A stretch of DNA of 64,000 bases from CBDFLD01 sp965249005 (GTDB lineage: Bacteria; Acidobacteriota; UBA6911). Of this stretch, positions 43,532 through 51,086 are shown one piece after another. Numbering within the stretch: position 1 is the first letter of the stretch; the number at the start of each line of letters is the position of its first letter. The translations under genes were made by a program, and so were the position numbers. A model generated the notes under the pieces. The model made no database searches. It was not told where the DNA came from and saw only the letters and a list, made by a program, of their open reading frames with translations. The DNA lies in assembly GCA_965249005.1 (NCBI GenBank), contig CBDFLD010000020.1, positions 186,001 through 250,000 of the forward strand, given 5' to 3'.

Positions 43532-44955
43532 GCACTCCTCGTGAGAAGTCTGTGCCGATGGTTCTTGCTGGCTTGACCGTTCTGGCGGGGTTCTGGGCGT
43601 CGGCCTGCATGTCGGCGGATCCAGTCTCGTCACCGCCCAGCGTGGTCCTGGTATTTTCCGACGACCATGGGGCCGAGGACCTCGGGGCCTATGGAAACGA
43701 TGTGGTGAGAACCGCGAACCTGGATCGGCTGGCGGCGGAGGGCTTGCGGTTCACCCACGCCTTCACGACCACTGCGATGTGCACGCCGAGCCGGTCGTCC
43801 CTGTACACGGGGCTCTACCCGCACAGTCACGGATCTCATATGAATCACGGCAGCGTTCGATCGGGGATCCTAACGATGCCCGACTATCTCCGTCCGTTAG
43901 GCTACCGGGTCGGGCTGGCAGGAAAGCGGCACGTCAAACCAGCCGAGCAGTTTCCTTTTGAGTACATGGAGCTGGATCCGGAGGCGATCCGTCGATTCGT
44001 GACAGCCGATGCAGGACAGCCGTTCGTGTTGATCGTGGCTCCAAAAGAGCCTCATATTATCGAGTTTGGGTTCCCCGAGACCGAACGGTTTTCCCCGGAC
44101 GGAATTCCAATGCCACCCTATCTCGTGGATACCTTGGACACGCGCCGGCAGCGAGCCGGTTATTACGAGCTCATCGCTCGACTCGACGAGAAGATAGGCC
44201 AAGTGATCGGTGTTCTCGAAGACGAGGAGCTGTTCGATAAGACCGTCTTCATCTACGCGAGCGACCATGGGGCAGGCTTTGCGTTTGAGAAGTGGACCTG
44301 CTACGAGGCCGGTTTGCGGGTGCCGCTGCTGGTCCGATGGCCCGGCCAGGTGAGAGCCGGTAGAGTCACAGAGGCCATGGTCAGCTTGGTGGATTTGCTC
44401 CCAACCCTGATAGAAATCGCCGGCGGTGCGCCATCGAAGCCGATCGATGGCCGGAGCTTTCTATCTGTCCTGCAGGAAAAGGCGGACGAGCACCGGAGCC
44501 ATGTCTACGGCGCTCACACCAACCAAGGGATCATCAAGGGCTCTGCTTACCCTGTGCGAAGCATCCGCTCTCGAACTCACAAGTACATTCGCAATCTCAA
44601 TCCTGAGGGAACGTTCACCAACCTGGTCACCGAGGATGGCATCGTCGGGTGGCGGTCCTGGTTGGATGCGGCGGCAACCGACCCGTCTGCCGCGACGAGG
44701 ACGAAACTCTATCAACGCCGGCCTGCCGAGGAACTCTACGATTTGACGGTGGATCCGTACGAGCTGAACAACCTCGCCGCGGAACCGGCGCTTGGCTCCG
44801 TATTAGAAAATCTTCGCGCGGAACTGGATCGCTGGATGTCCGAAGAGGGAGATCGCGGACTGGAGGCGGAATTGGCTGTGCCGCCGCGTGAGTCCGTATC
44901 GGCGCGCGCGAGAGATGACGGTACGATAAAATGCCAGGGAGGGAAGAAACCATGA
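43528..44955 (+). CDS. Sulfatase (N-sulfoglucosamine sulfohydrolase-like)
   Basis: 475 residues. Lipoprotein-like signal: VLAGLTVLAGFWASAC, lipobox ASAC. Metal-binding VLVFSDDHGAEDLGAYG and the canonical formylglycine motif C85 in TAMCTPSRSSLYTGLYPHSHG. Other blocks: KRHVKPAEQFPFEY, YASDHGAGFAFEKWTCYEAGLRVPLLVRWPG. The DDHGAEDLG..N..RTPNLDRLA style is close to heparan N-sulfatase/sulfamidase (family S1_8) rather than the arylsulfatase-A type; this is inference. It overlaps the small membrane protein (4 bp) and DyP (4 bp), making a three-gene unit. Confidence 0.9.
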   Translation: MSTPREKSVPMVLAGLTVLAGFWASACMSADPVSSPPSVVLVFSDDHGAEDLGAYGNDVVRTANLDRLAAEGLRFTHAFTTTAMCTPSRSSLYTGLYPHSHGSHMNHGSVRSGILTMPDYLRPLGYRVGLAGKRHVKPAEQFPFEYMELDPEAIRRFVTADAGQPFVLIVAPKEPHIIEFGFPETERFSPDGIPMPPYLVDTLDTRRQRAGYYELIARLDEKIGQVIGVLEDEELFDKTVFIYASDHGAGFAFEKWTCYEAGLRVPLLVRWPGQVRAGRVTEAMVSLVDLLPTLIEIAGGAPSKPIDGRSFLSVLQEKADEHRSHVYGAHTNQGIIKGSAYPVRSIRSRTHKYIRNLNPEGTFTNLVTEDGIVGWRSWLDAAATDPSAATRTKLYQRRPAEELYDLTVDPYELNNLAAEPALGSVLENLRAELDRWMSEEGDRGLEAELAVPPRESVSARARDDGTIKCQGGKKP

Positions 44956-45842
44956 TCAAGAATGTGCAGGCGATGGTTCAACCAGGCATTTTGGGCTCGG
45001 TGCCCTCTCTGGCGCGCTACGTTACCTTTTCCCGTGTGCCCGAGGCAGATCCTCGCACGGTCTTGAAGTCGCTGAGCTCCGAAGTCGATGGAAAGGGTTG
45101 CGTGGTTGGGATCGGGCTATCGACCGTTCTGGCGCTCGAAGGCAGCATTTCGGGCCTGCGGTGCTTTCCTGCTCAGGTCGGAAATGGACTTGCGGTGCCT
45201 TCGACGCCGGCCGAGTTGTGGTGCTGGTTCCGGGGGGATGACCGTGGGGTTTTGCTCCATCAATCCAGATCCGTTCAACGCTGCGTCGCCCCGGCGTTTC
45301 GGGTACAGAAAGTGGTGGACGCTTTTCAGTACGGGCCCGGAAACGATCTGACCGGGTACGAGGACGGCACCGAGAATCCCGAGGGAAACAAGGCAATAGA
45401 AGCTGCGGTTGTTCAGGATCCAGCGCTGGCGGGTTCGAGCTTCGTGGCCGTGCAGCAGTGGGTTCATGATCTCGATCACTTCGAGTCGCTCTCGATCGAG
45501 GAGCAGGATCATACGATCGGACGCAGAAAAAGAGACAACGAAGAGATCGAAGATGCTCCCGCTTCCGCGCACGTCAAGCGGACCGCCCAGGAGAGCTTCG
45601 ATCCCCAAGCCTTTGTCCTGAGGCGCTCGATGCCATGGGCGGACGAAACGGGATCCGGGCTGGTTTTTGTCGCCTTCGGCAAATCCTTTGACGCGTTTGA
45701 GGCCCTGCTGCACCGTATGGTGGGAGCCGAGGACGGCATCCCGGATGCGCTTTTCCGATTCACCCGGCCCGTTTCCGGCAGCTACTTCTGGTGTCCTCCG
45801 GTCCGAGACGGTTACCTAGATCTGAGCGTCTTGGACTTATAG
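44952..45842 (+). CDS. Dye-decolorizing-type (DyP) haem peroxidase
   Basis: 296 residues from ATG after GGGAGGGAAG. The family motif GxxDG is present as GYEDGTENP (D138, the distal aspartate). The proximal haem ligand is H207 in ASAHVKRTAQES; the distal arginine is R224/R225 in FVLRRSMPWAD. It has no signal peptide and is like YfeX-type class P peroxidases. ATGA overlap with the sulfatase suggests coupled translation. H2O2-dependent oxidation of an unknown donor is expected; the reason for linkage with a sulfatase is not evident. Confidence 0.93.
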   Translation: MIKNVQAMVQPGILGSVPSLARYVTFSRVPEADPRTVLKSLSSEVDGKGCVVGIGLSTVLALEGSISGLRCFPAQVGNGLAVPSTPAELWCWFRGDDRGVLLHQSRSVQRCVAPAFRVQKVVDAFQYGPGNDLTGYEDGTENPEGNKAIEAAVVQDPALAGSSFVAVQQWVHDLDHFESLSIEEQDHTIGRRKRDNEEIEDAPASAHVKRTAQESFDPQAFVLRRSMPWADETGSGLVFVAFGKSFDAFEALLHRMVGAEDGIPDALFRFTRPVSGSYFWCPPVRDGYLDLSVLDL

Positions 45843-45874
45843 CGCTCGAGCTCGATACGGGCCCTGAGAGGTCG

Positions 45875-46291
45875 TCACGCCCTTTCGTGTCCTCGCTGAA
45901 GAAAAGCCACGACCACCCCGAGGATCAACAGAAGGATGCCGTCAAAGACGATTTGCTTGACCGCCATGACACCCGGTACCGGTTGGACCACGTAGTAGAT
46001 CGTGTACGTGGGCACAACCGTCAGGAGGGCAAGGGCGGCTCCGAACCGCAGGCCTTGACCCACCGGAGGCTTGGCCTCCGCACCACGCGAGTAGACCCAT
46101 ACAAAGGCGCCGGCCATGATGACGTGGGCGAGCAGCATCAATGGAAGGTACTGTTGGGCCTCCGTCTCTGGCCGAAAGAGGGTGGGTAAATTCGCGTAGT
46201 CTGCGTACAGCAGGGTTCCGTGAACAACGAAACTGCCAGCCATCCAGACCACGAAGATCACTAGCCAAGCGACAAGGAAGCTCTTGTTCAT
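45875..46291 (-). CDS. Small four-helix membrane protein of unknown function (paralogue 2)
   Basis: 138 residues from ATG (MNKSFLVAWLVIFVVW) after CAGGAGGT. About four helices, with conserved pieces FVVHGTLLYADYANLPTLFRPETEAQ, GQGLRFGAALALLTVVPTYTIYY. It resembles the product of 6772-7185 in length, helix placement and motifs. No functional name. It converges with DyP, 32 bp away. The 315 bp upstream to the next gene (46292-46606) hold nothing I can support. Confidence 0.7.
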   Translation of the reverse strand: MNKSFLVAWLVIFVVWMAGSFVVHGTLLYADYANLPTLFRPETEAQQYLPLMLLAHVIMAGAFVWVYSRGAEAKPPVGQGLRFGAALALLTVVPTYTIYYVVQPVPGVMAVKQIVFDGILLLILGVVVAFLQRGHERA

Positions 46292-46606
46292 CGCAGACCT
46301 CCTGCTTCGGCGCCGTGGATGCGCCACGCGCCGGCTGAATGAGTTTCTTTCCGGAGTCTCGTGTCCAGAGCTCCAGTGCTGAATGAAATCGAGAGACTCA
46401 GAAAAGAAACGTTTTGAACAAACCAATTTACCGGATTGTGTGGATTCTACCACGATTGGCTCGAGGTTTGTGTTGCATGTGCATAGACCCCGTCGCTTGC
46501 CGTCACGAGTCCTATGGTTTGAGGATTTCAGAAACGGGCTCGAGCGGTTAGAATGTTAGCTGCAATCGTGGCTAGGAGAAGCCGCAGGGAAACGAAAGGA
46601 GCCCGA

Positions 46607-47452
46607 GTGAGCCCCGAGCGGGAGAAGGTCAAAAGCGGGATTGGATCGAGTGTTACAATCTGTCTGGTGCCGAGTGCGCGCGGCGGGCCCTTCGTTTTTT
46701 GGGACGACGTCGAGAGCAGTTGCCAAAGCGCGGCTGAAATTGGCTTTGATGCGGTAGAGTTTTTCCTCCCCTCAGCCGAGGCGGTCGATCCGGCTCGGTT
46801 GCAGGACACCCTGGCGGCGCATCAGCTTTCGCTTTCCGCTCTCGGCACAGGAGCGGGAATGCTGCTCCATCAGCTGACGCTGTCGTCGGAGGACGACGAT
46901 GTGCGGCGGCGGGGAGTGGAGTTTGTTCTCCCGCTCATTGACCTGGCGGGCAGTTTTGGGGCATGCGTCATTATCGGGTCGATGCAGGGGTCGGTTCAGA
47001 AGGGACAAGAAAAGGCCGCCGTTTTGCGACGTCTCGGCGATTCGCTGCGGCAGCTTGCCGATCATGCAGCCGAGCGAGATGTCGTGGTGATAATGGAGCC
47101 TCTGAACCGCTACGAAAGCAATCTGGTCAACCGGATGGAAGATGGAGTGGCATTGCTCGAATCGCTGGAGAAGTCGAACGTCAAGCTGCTGGGCGATCTC
47201 TTTCACATGAATATAGAGGAAGTCAGAATCGGCGACGCGTTGCGGCAAGCAGGACCGCGTCTGGGGCACGTCCATTTCGTCGACAGTAACCGGCGCCCGG
47301 CGGGCTTCGGGCACATCGACTACAACGAGGTTGCGGCAGCGCTGCGCGAGATTGATTATCGAGGATACTGCTCCGCCGAAGCGTTTCCATACCCGGATTC
47401 AGTCTCCGCGGCGCACCAGACCCTCGAAACATACAGAAAGTACCTAACATAA
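46607..47452 (+). CDS. Ketose 3-epimerase-like TIM-barrel enzyme (D-tagatose 3-epimerase/hydroxypyruvate isomerase family)
   Basis: 281 residues from GTG after AAAGGAG (VSPEREKVKSG). TIM barrel. Metal ligands follow the DTE pattern: E164 (IMEPLNRYE), D197 (GDLFHMNIEE), H223 (HVHFVDSNRRPAGFGHID) and E258 (SAEAFPYP). FHMNIEE and DSNRR.PG.GHID are hallmarks of ketose 3-epimerases and Hyi-like enzymes. It epimerises or isomerises a sugar or ketose; the exact one is unknown. It precedes an RpiB-like gene and a TRAP binding protein, as in a carbohydrate catabolic cluster. Confidence 0.85.
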   Translation: MSPEREKVKSGIGSSVTICLVPSARGGPFVFWDDVESSCQSAAEIGFDAVEFFLPSAEAVDPARLQDTLAAHQLSLSALGTGAGMLLHQLTLSSEDDDVRRRGVEFVLPLIDLAGSFGACVIIGSMQGSVQKGQEKAAVLRRLGDSLRQLADHAAERDVVVIMEPLNRYESNLVNRMEDGVALLESLEKSNVKLLGDLFHMNIEEVRIGDALRQAGPRLGHVHFVDSNRRPAGFGHIDYNEVAAALREIDYRGYCSAEAFPYPDSVSAAHQTLETYRKYLT

Positions 47453-47482
47453 GCCTTCGATAAACACCGTGGAGAAAAGGAC

Positions 47483-47640
47483 GCTGATAGCTGAACGCTG
47501 ACAGCTCTCCAGTAACTGCTCGCGGATCTGCTGTTATATGTGTAACTTAGCAAATCGCCAAGAACCACGTTTTTCAGGCTGTGCAGTGCAGTTACGTTCC
47601 CAAGTGACCGGCGCAGCGCGCCGGTCAGTCGCTGATAGCT
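47483..47640. repeat. Structured intergenic repeat, copy 1
   Basis: The flanks are heptad-like arms (GCTGATAGCTGAACGCTGACAGCT at the left). Outer stem GTAACTGC (47512-47519) with GCAGTTAC (47588-47595); inner-right perfect hairpin GACCGGCGC-AGC-GCGCCGGTC (47606-47626). The central 130 bp (47497-47626) are identical to copy 3 (54355-54484). It lies before the RpiB-like gene, which starts 17 bp downstream. Confidence 0.9.
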
Positions 47641-47656
47641 AAAGGAGAGACTGAAT

Positions 47657-48130
47657 ATGCGTATGGCGGTTGGAAGTGATTCCGAATGTCACCTGACAGA
47701 TGCGATTACGGAGTACTTGCAGAGCAAGGGACTGGAGTTGGTTCGCTGTGGGGCTCTTTCGGGAGAATCAGCGGACTATGTGGACGCCGCCCGCGGGGTC
47801 GCGGAAGCGGTGTCATCGGGCGATTGCGAGCAGGGGCTTATTTTTTGCAATACCGGAACCGGCGTGACGATCGTCGCCAACAAGGTCCCGGGCGTTCGTG
47901 CCGCTCTCTGTGTCGACAATTTTTCAGCCAAGATCGCCCGTCTGGCAAACAACGCCAACGTGGTTGTGCTTGGCATGCGTCTCACCGGCGAGATTCACGC
48001 GAAGGAAATCGTTGATACCTGGCTTCAAACCGGACCCTCGGACGAGCCGAGGCGTGTGAACTTCCACCGCAAGACCGACGAACTGGATGAGCTCTACCGA
48101 AAGTCCAAAGAGACTGCCCCTGTCGATTAG
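47657..48130 (+). CDS. RpiB/LacAB-family sugar-phosphate isomerase-like protein, catalytically divergent
   Basis: 157 residues; ATG (MRMAVGSDSECH) after AGGAGAGA. The RpiB fold is clear: IFCNTGTGVTIVANKVPGVRAALC aligns with E. coli ICGTGVGISIAANKFAGIRA, keeping the catalytic cysteine (C64) and G-T-G. Two active-site histidines are missing: DH near the N-terminus is DS (residues 8-9), and the SRQHN histidine is replaced in ARLANNANVV. A normal ribose-5-phosphate isomerase is therefore doubtful; an alternative ketose/aldose phosphate or a regulatory role is possible. It overlaps the next gene by 44 bp. Confidence 0.82.
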   Translation: MRMAVGSDSECHLTDAITEYLQSKGLELVRCGALSGESADYVDAARGVAEAVSSGDCEQGLIFCNTGTGVTIVANKVPGVRAALCVDNFSAKIARLANNANVVVLGMRLTGEIHAKEIVDTWLQTGPSDEPRRVNFHRKTDELDELYRKSKETAPVD

Positions 48131-49136
48131 AAAGCGGAAGACGCCAAGCGGAAGACGGAAAGCGCACGTCTGTTTGCTCGCCGTGGTATCGCTGTGGGTC
48201 GGTGCTTGCGGTCCACACTCCGATCGGATCGTCCTGAAGCTGGGCCATGCGCTGGATCAGAAGCATCCCGTCCATCACGGCATGGTGCACATGGCCGAGC
48301 TGGTCCAAACCCGCAGCGGCGGAAGGGTCCAGATAGAGATATACCCGAGCGAGCAGCTCGGACCTGAAAAGGAGCTCCTGGAGCTGTTGCAGCTGGGCTC
48401 GATTGCGATCGCCAAGGTTGGAGGGATGGTCCTTGAAGGTTTCCAACCTTCCATGGGAGCCTTCAGCCTACCCTACCTATTTCCGGATGAAGAGAGCTTC
48501 TGGCGGATTCTGCAAGGCGAGATCGGGCGTCAGCTTCTGGAGGAAGGGTCGGCATTCGGGTTCAAGGGTCTGTGCTATTACGATTCGGGTAGTCGAAGTT
48601 TCTACACCCGAGAGCGTCCCATTCACGGCCCCGGGGATTTGCGAGGCTTGAAGATCCGGGTGCCCAAGAGCGCCACCTCGATGGAGATGATTCGCTCGCT
48701 GGGAGGGTCTCCGACACCGGCTGCCTTCGGCGAGCTCTACAGCGCTCTGCAGCAGGGCGTCGTGGATGGCGCCGAAAACAACCCCCCGAGTTTCTATCTG
48801 AGCCGGCACTTCGAAGTCTGCCGTTACTACACCTTGGATGAGCACTCCCGCGTGCCGGACGTCCTGGTAGGAAGCCAGGAGGTTTGGGGTAAACTGCCGC
48901 GGGATGTGCAGAAACTCATCGAGGATGCCGCCTGGGACTCCATGGACCGGCAGCGACAGCTCTGGCGCGAATCCGTCAACGACTGCATGCGGGACCTGAA
49001 GGCGGCCGGTGTCGAGATCATCCGTCCGGACATTGCCCCCTTCATGGAAGCGGTCGGGCCACTGCTCGACCGCTACGAGCGCGAAAAGGAATATGGAGAT
49101 CTGGTGGCGCGGATCAGGAAAGAGGCGCGTAAGTAG
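48087..49136 (+). CDS. TRAP transporter DctP-type solute-binding lipoprotein (no permease nearby)
   Basis: 349 residues from the first ATG; a later start near the lipobox is possible. The n-region is long, then VCLLAVVSLWVGAC with lipobox VGAC. VKLGHALDQKHPVHHGMVHMAELVQTRSGGRVQIEIYPSEQLGPEKELLELLQLGSIAI is the DctP start, and GLCYYDSGSRSFYTRERPIHGPGDLRGLKIRVP and FGELYSALQQGVVDGAENNPPSF are canonical binding-site regions. It has no DctQ/DctM permease next to it, unlike normal TRAP loci. It overlaps the RpiB-like gene by 44 bp; ligand unknown. The TAG stop at 49134-49136 is the first base triplet of repeat copy 2. Confidence 0.85.
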   Translation: MSSTESPKRLPLSIRKRKTPSGRRKAHVCLLAVVSLWVGACGPHSDRIVLKLGHALDQKHPVHHGMVHMAELVQTRSGGRVQIEIYPSEQLGPEKELLELLQLGSIAIAKVGGMVLEGFQPSMGAFSLPYLFPDEESFWRILQGEIGRQLLEEGSAFGFKGLCYYDSGSRSFYTRERPIHGPGDLRGLKIRVPKSATSMEMIRSLGGSPTPAAFGELYSALQQGVVDGAENNPPSFYLSRHFEVCRYYTLDEHSRVPDVLVGSQEVWGKLPRDVQKLIEDAAWDSMDRQRQLWRESVNDCMRDLKAAGVEIIRPDIAPFMEAVGPLLDRYEREKEYGDLVARIRKEARK

Positions 49137-49347
49137 CTGTCAGCTCTCAGCTTCTAATCACTCTGGCCTGACGACGAGCTGCTTGAATCGAAACTAAGCG
49201 CCCTCAGACCGATCGCGAAACTGCTTTTAACGTGTACCTCAGCAAGATCGCGAGGATCACGCTTTTTCATGCGTGGTACCGTGCAGTTTCCGTCCAAAGT
49301 GACCGGCGCGTCGCGCCGGTCGGACTGCTGAAAGCTGTCAGCTCCTA
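49134..49347. repeat. Structured intergenic repeat, copy 2 (divergent)
   Basis: Left arm TAGCTGTCAGCTCTCAGC overlaps the stop of the TRAP gene. Outer stem GAAACTGC (49217-49224) with GCAGTTTC (49283-49290); inner ATCACGC (49256-49262) with GCGTGGT (49271-49277); right hairpin GACCGGCGC-GTC-GCGCCGGTC (49301-49321). The right arm CTGAAAGCTGTCAGCTCCTAA holds the stop of the convergent sulfatase (49338-49340). The outer stem differs from copy 1 by paired changes (T:A to A:T). Confidence 0.9.
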
Positions 49348-50912
49348 AATCCCGGATAATACTGATTCGTATACACTCCTGCCTGGCCGGGGCCCAGGCG
49401 TTTGAGTATGCGTTGGTAGAATTGCTCTGCGGTGCTTTCCTGGACAATCTTCTTGAGTCGGCGATCTTGCTCCTGGAAGGCTTGTTCGGTCACGGCTTCC
49501 GGGTCGACCAGGGAACGGAGAACGTCGTGCAACTCCCGCTGGATTGCGGCATGCTCGGGTTTGCCGGCTAGATTGTTCAACTCTCCTGAATCTCGCTCGA
49601 GATCGTACAACGCATCTCCGAACCAGGAAAAATGAATGTACTTCCAATGGTCCTTGCGGATCATGAACGATCCGGTGCAGTTTCCTTCAGAGTGCGACTC
49701 TCCGTAGGCGTAACCCGGATGATTCCCGGAGCGGCCGTTAATCATGGGGAGCAGTGAGGCGCCACGCAGCTCCTCGGGTATCGGGACATTGGCGACGTCC
49801 AACAGGGTGGCGACCAGATCAACCTGTGAAACGGGTGTGTCCACGTTTTTCCCGGCTGGTATGCCCGGACCGGAGATCATCATCGGGACTCGCGCCGCAT
49901 CCTCGAGCAAGTTGTTCTTGAGCCAAAGTCCATGCTCACCGTGCATTTCCCCGTGATCGGAAGTGTGGACGATGATGGTGTTGTCCCGCCAGCCCGCCTG
50001 TTCGACTCGATCCAGAATCGTCCCAATATAGTCATCGAGTTCTTTGATCATGGCGTAGTAGGCGGCGCGGGCTCGGCGTATGCGGTCTTCTGGAATCGGA
50101 GTCGCCATGAGCTTGAAGGCTCGCTGCCGCTGAAACGGCAGCGGCATGCTCTCCAGATGGCCGGGCGGGAGGTTCGGCATCCGGACGAGGTTGGGCAGAT
50201 AGAGATCCTTGTACCGAATCGGTCCAACGTACGGATGGTGCGGGAGCTCCAGACCGAGATAGAAGAACCAGGGCCGCTCGAGACCCTTGGCATCCCCGCT
50301 CAAAAAATCGAGCAGGCGCTGGACCCGTGCATGATCCACGTGCTCGCGGTCCTCATAGCTTCCTTCCACCAGCGGGCGCTCATCGACCCGATAGCCCAGC
50401 GGGCGACGGAAAAGGGAGGTAATGTCCGGATTGGTCGCATGTCCATGGGTGGTTTCGACCTCCTTGAAGCCAAAATCGAGCCCGCCTTCGAGATCCAGCT
50501 TTCCGGTGGCGAGGCCGAAATAGCCTTGATCGCGCAACCGACGGCACCAGGTCGGGACCCTATCGTCCAGCGGCGTGCTGTTGCAGTAGGAACCGACGTC
50601 GGATGCGAACATCCCGGTCAACATACTGGCGCGACCCGGAACGCAGACGGGGCTGACGCAGTAGGAATTCCGAAAATGAGTTCCCCGGGAGGCCAGCCGA
50701 TCCATGTTAGGTGTGTCCACCTCGGAATGACCGTTGCAGCCCATCAAGCGGCCGCTGTGCTGATCGGTATAGATGAAGATTATATTCGGGCGCTCGGATC
50801 CTTGGTCAAAAGGGTCGCGATCAGAACGGCCGGGGTGCGCACTCGAAAGGGCCGAGATTCCGCCCGCGGCCGCCACGGACTTTCCAAAATCCCTTCGACT
50901 AATCTCAGGCAT
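49338..50912 (-). CDS. TAT-exported sulfatase with CVPGR active site
   Basis: 524 residues from the ATG after GAGGAGGTTTTG; longer upstream reading has no site. TAT leader SRRDFGKSVAAAGGISALSS (RR at 6-7). RPNIIFIYTDQHSGRLMGCNG binds Ca2+. The formylglycine site is C90 in SPVCVPGRASMLTGMFASD, the C-x-P-x-R form. IIVHTSDHGEMHGEHGLWLKNNL and RVPMMISGPG complete it. Choline-sulfatase or glycan-sulfatase specificity cannot be decided. The stop codon lies within the arm of repeat copy 2. It is divergent from the cytochrome gene (174 bp to its start). Confidence 0.92.
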   Translation of the reverse strand: MPEISRRDFGKSVAAAGGISALSSAHPGRSDRDPFDQGSERPNIIFIYTDQHSGRLMGCNGHSEVDTPNMDRLASRGTHFRNSYCVSPVCVPGRASMLTGMFASDVGSYCNSTPLDDRVPTWCRRLRDQGYFGLATGKLDLEGGLDFGFKEVETTHGHATNPDITSLFRRPLGYRVDERPLVEGSYEDREHVDHARVQRLLDFLSGDAKGLERPWFFYLGLELPHHPYVGPIRYKDLYLPNLVRMPNLPPGHLESMPLPFQRQRAFKLMATPIPEDRIRRARAAYYAMIKELDDYIGTILDRVEQAGWRDNTIIVHTSDHGEMHGEHGLWLKNNLLEDAARVPMMISGPGIPAGKNVDTPVSQVDLVATLLDVANVPIPEELRGASLLPMINGRSGNHPGYAYGESHSEGNCTGSFMIRKDHWKYIHFSWFGDALYDLERDSGELNNLAGKPEHAAIQRELHDVLRSLVDPEAVTEQAFQEQDRRLKKIVQESTAEQFYQRILKRLGPGQAGVYTNQYYPGFRS

Positions 50913-51086
50913 CAAAACCTCCTCAACAGTGGATCGGGGCGCTCCCAACTTGGTATAATCCCTGACGCTCTGCGAATCAAGAGATAGTTCTTCCCCAACG
51001 AGATAAGCTGAAGGGAAGCCCGCCCCATCTGGACCGGGACCCGAAAGGAGCGACTTAATTTGAATAGATATCATGAGAAGAATCGT

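Noticed and set aside
47483..47640. Riboswitch controlling the RpiB-like gene
   Set aside because: The same element occurs at convergent gene ends in other copies, which does not suit a 5' regulatory leader.
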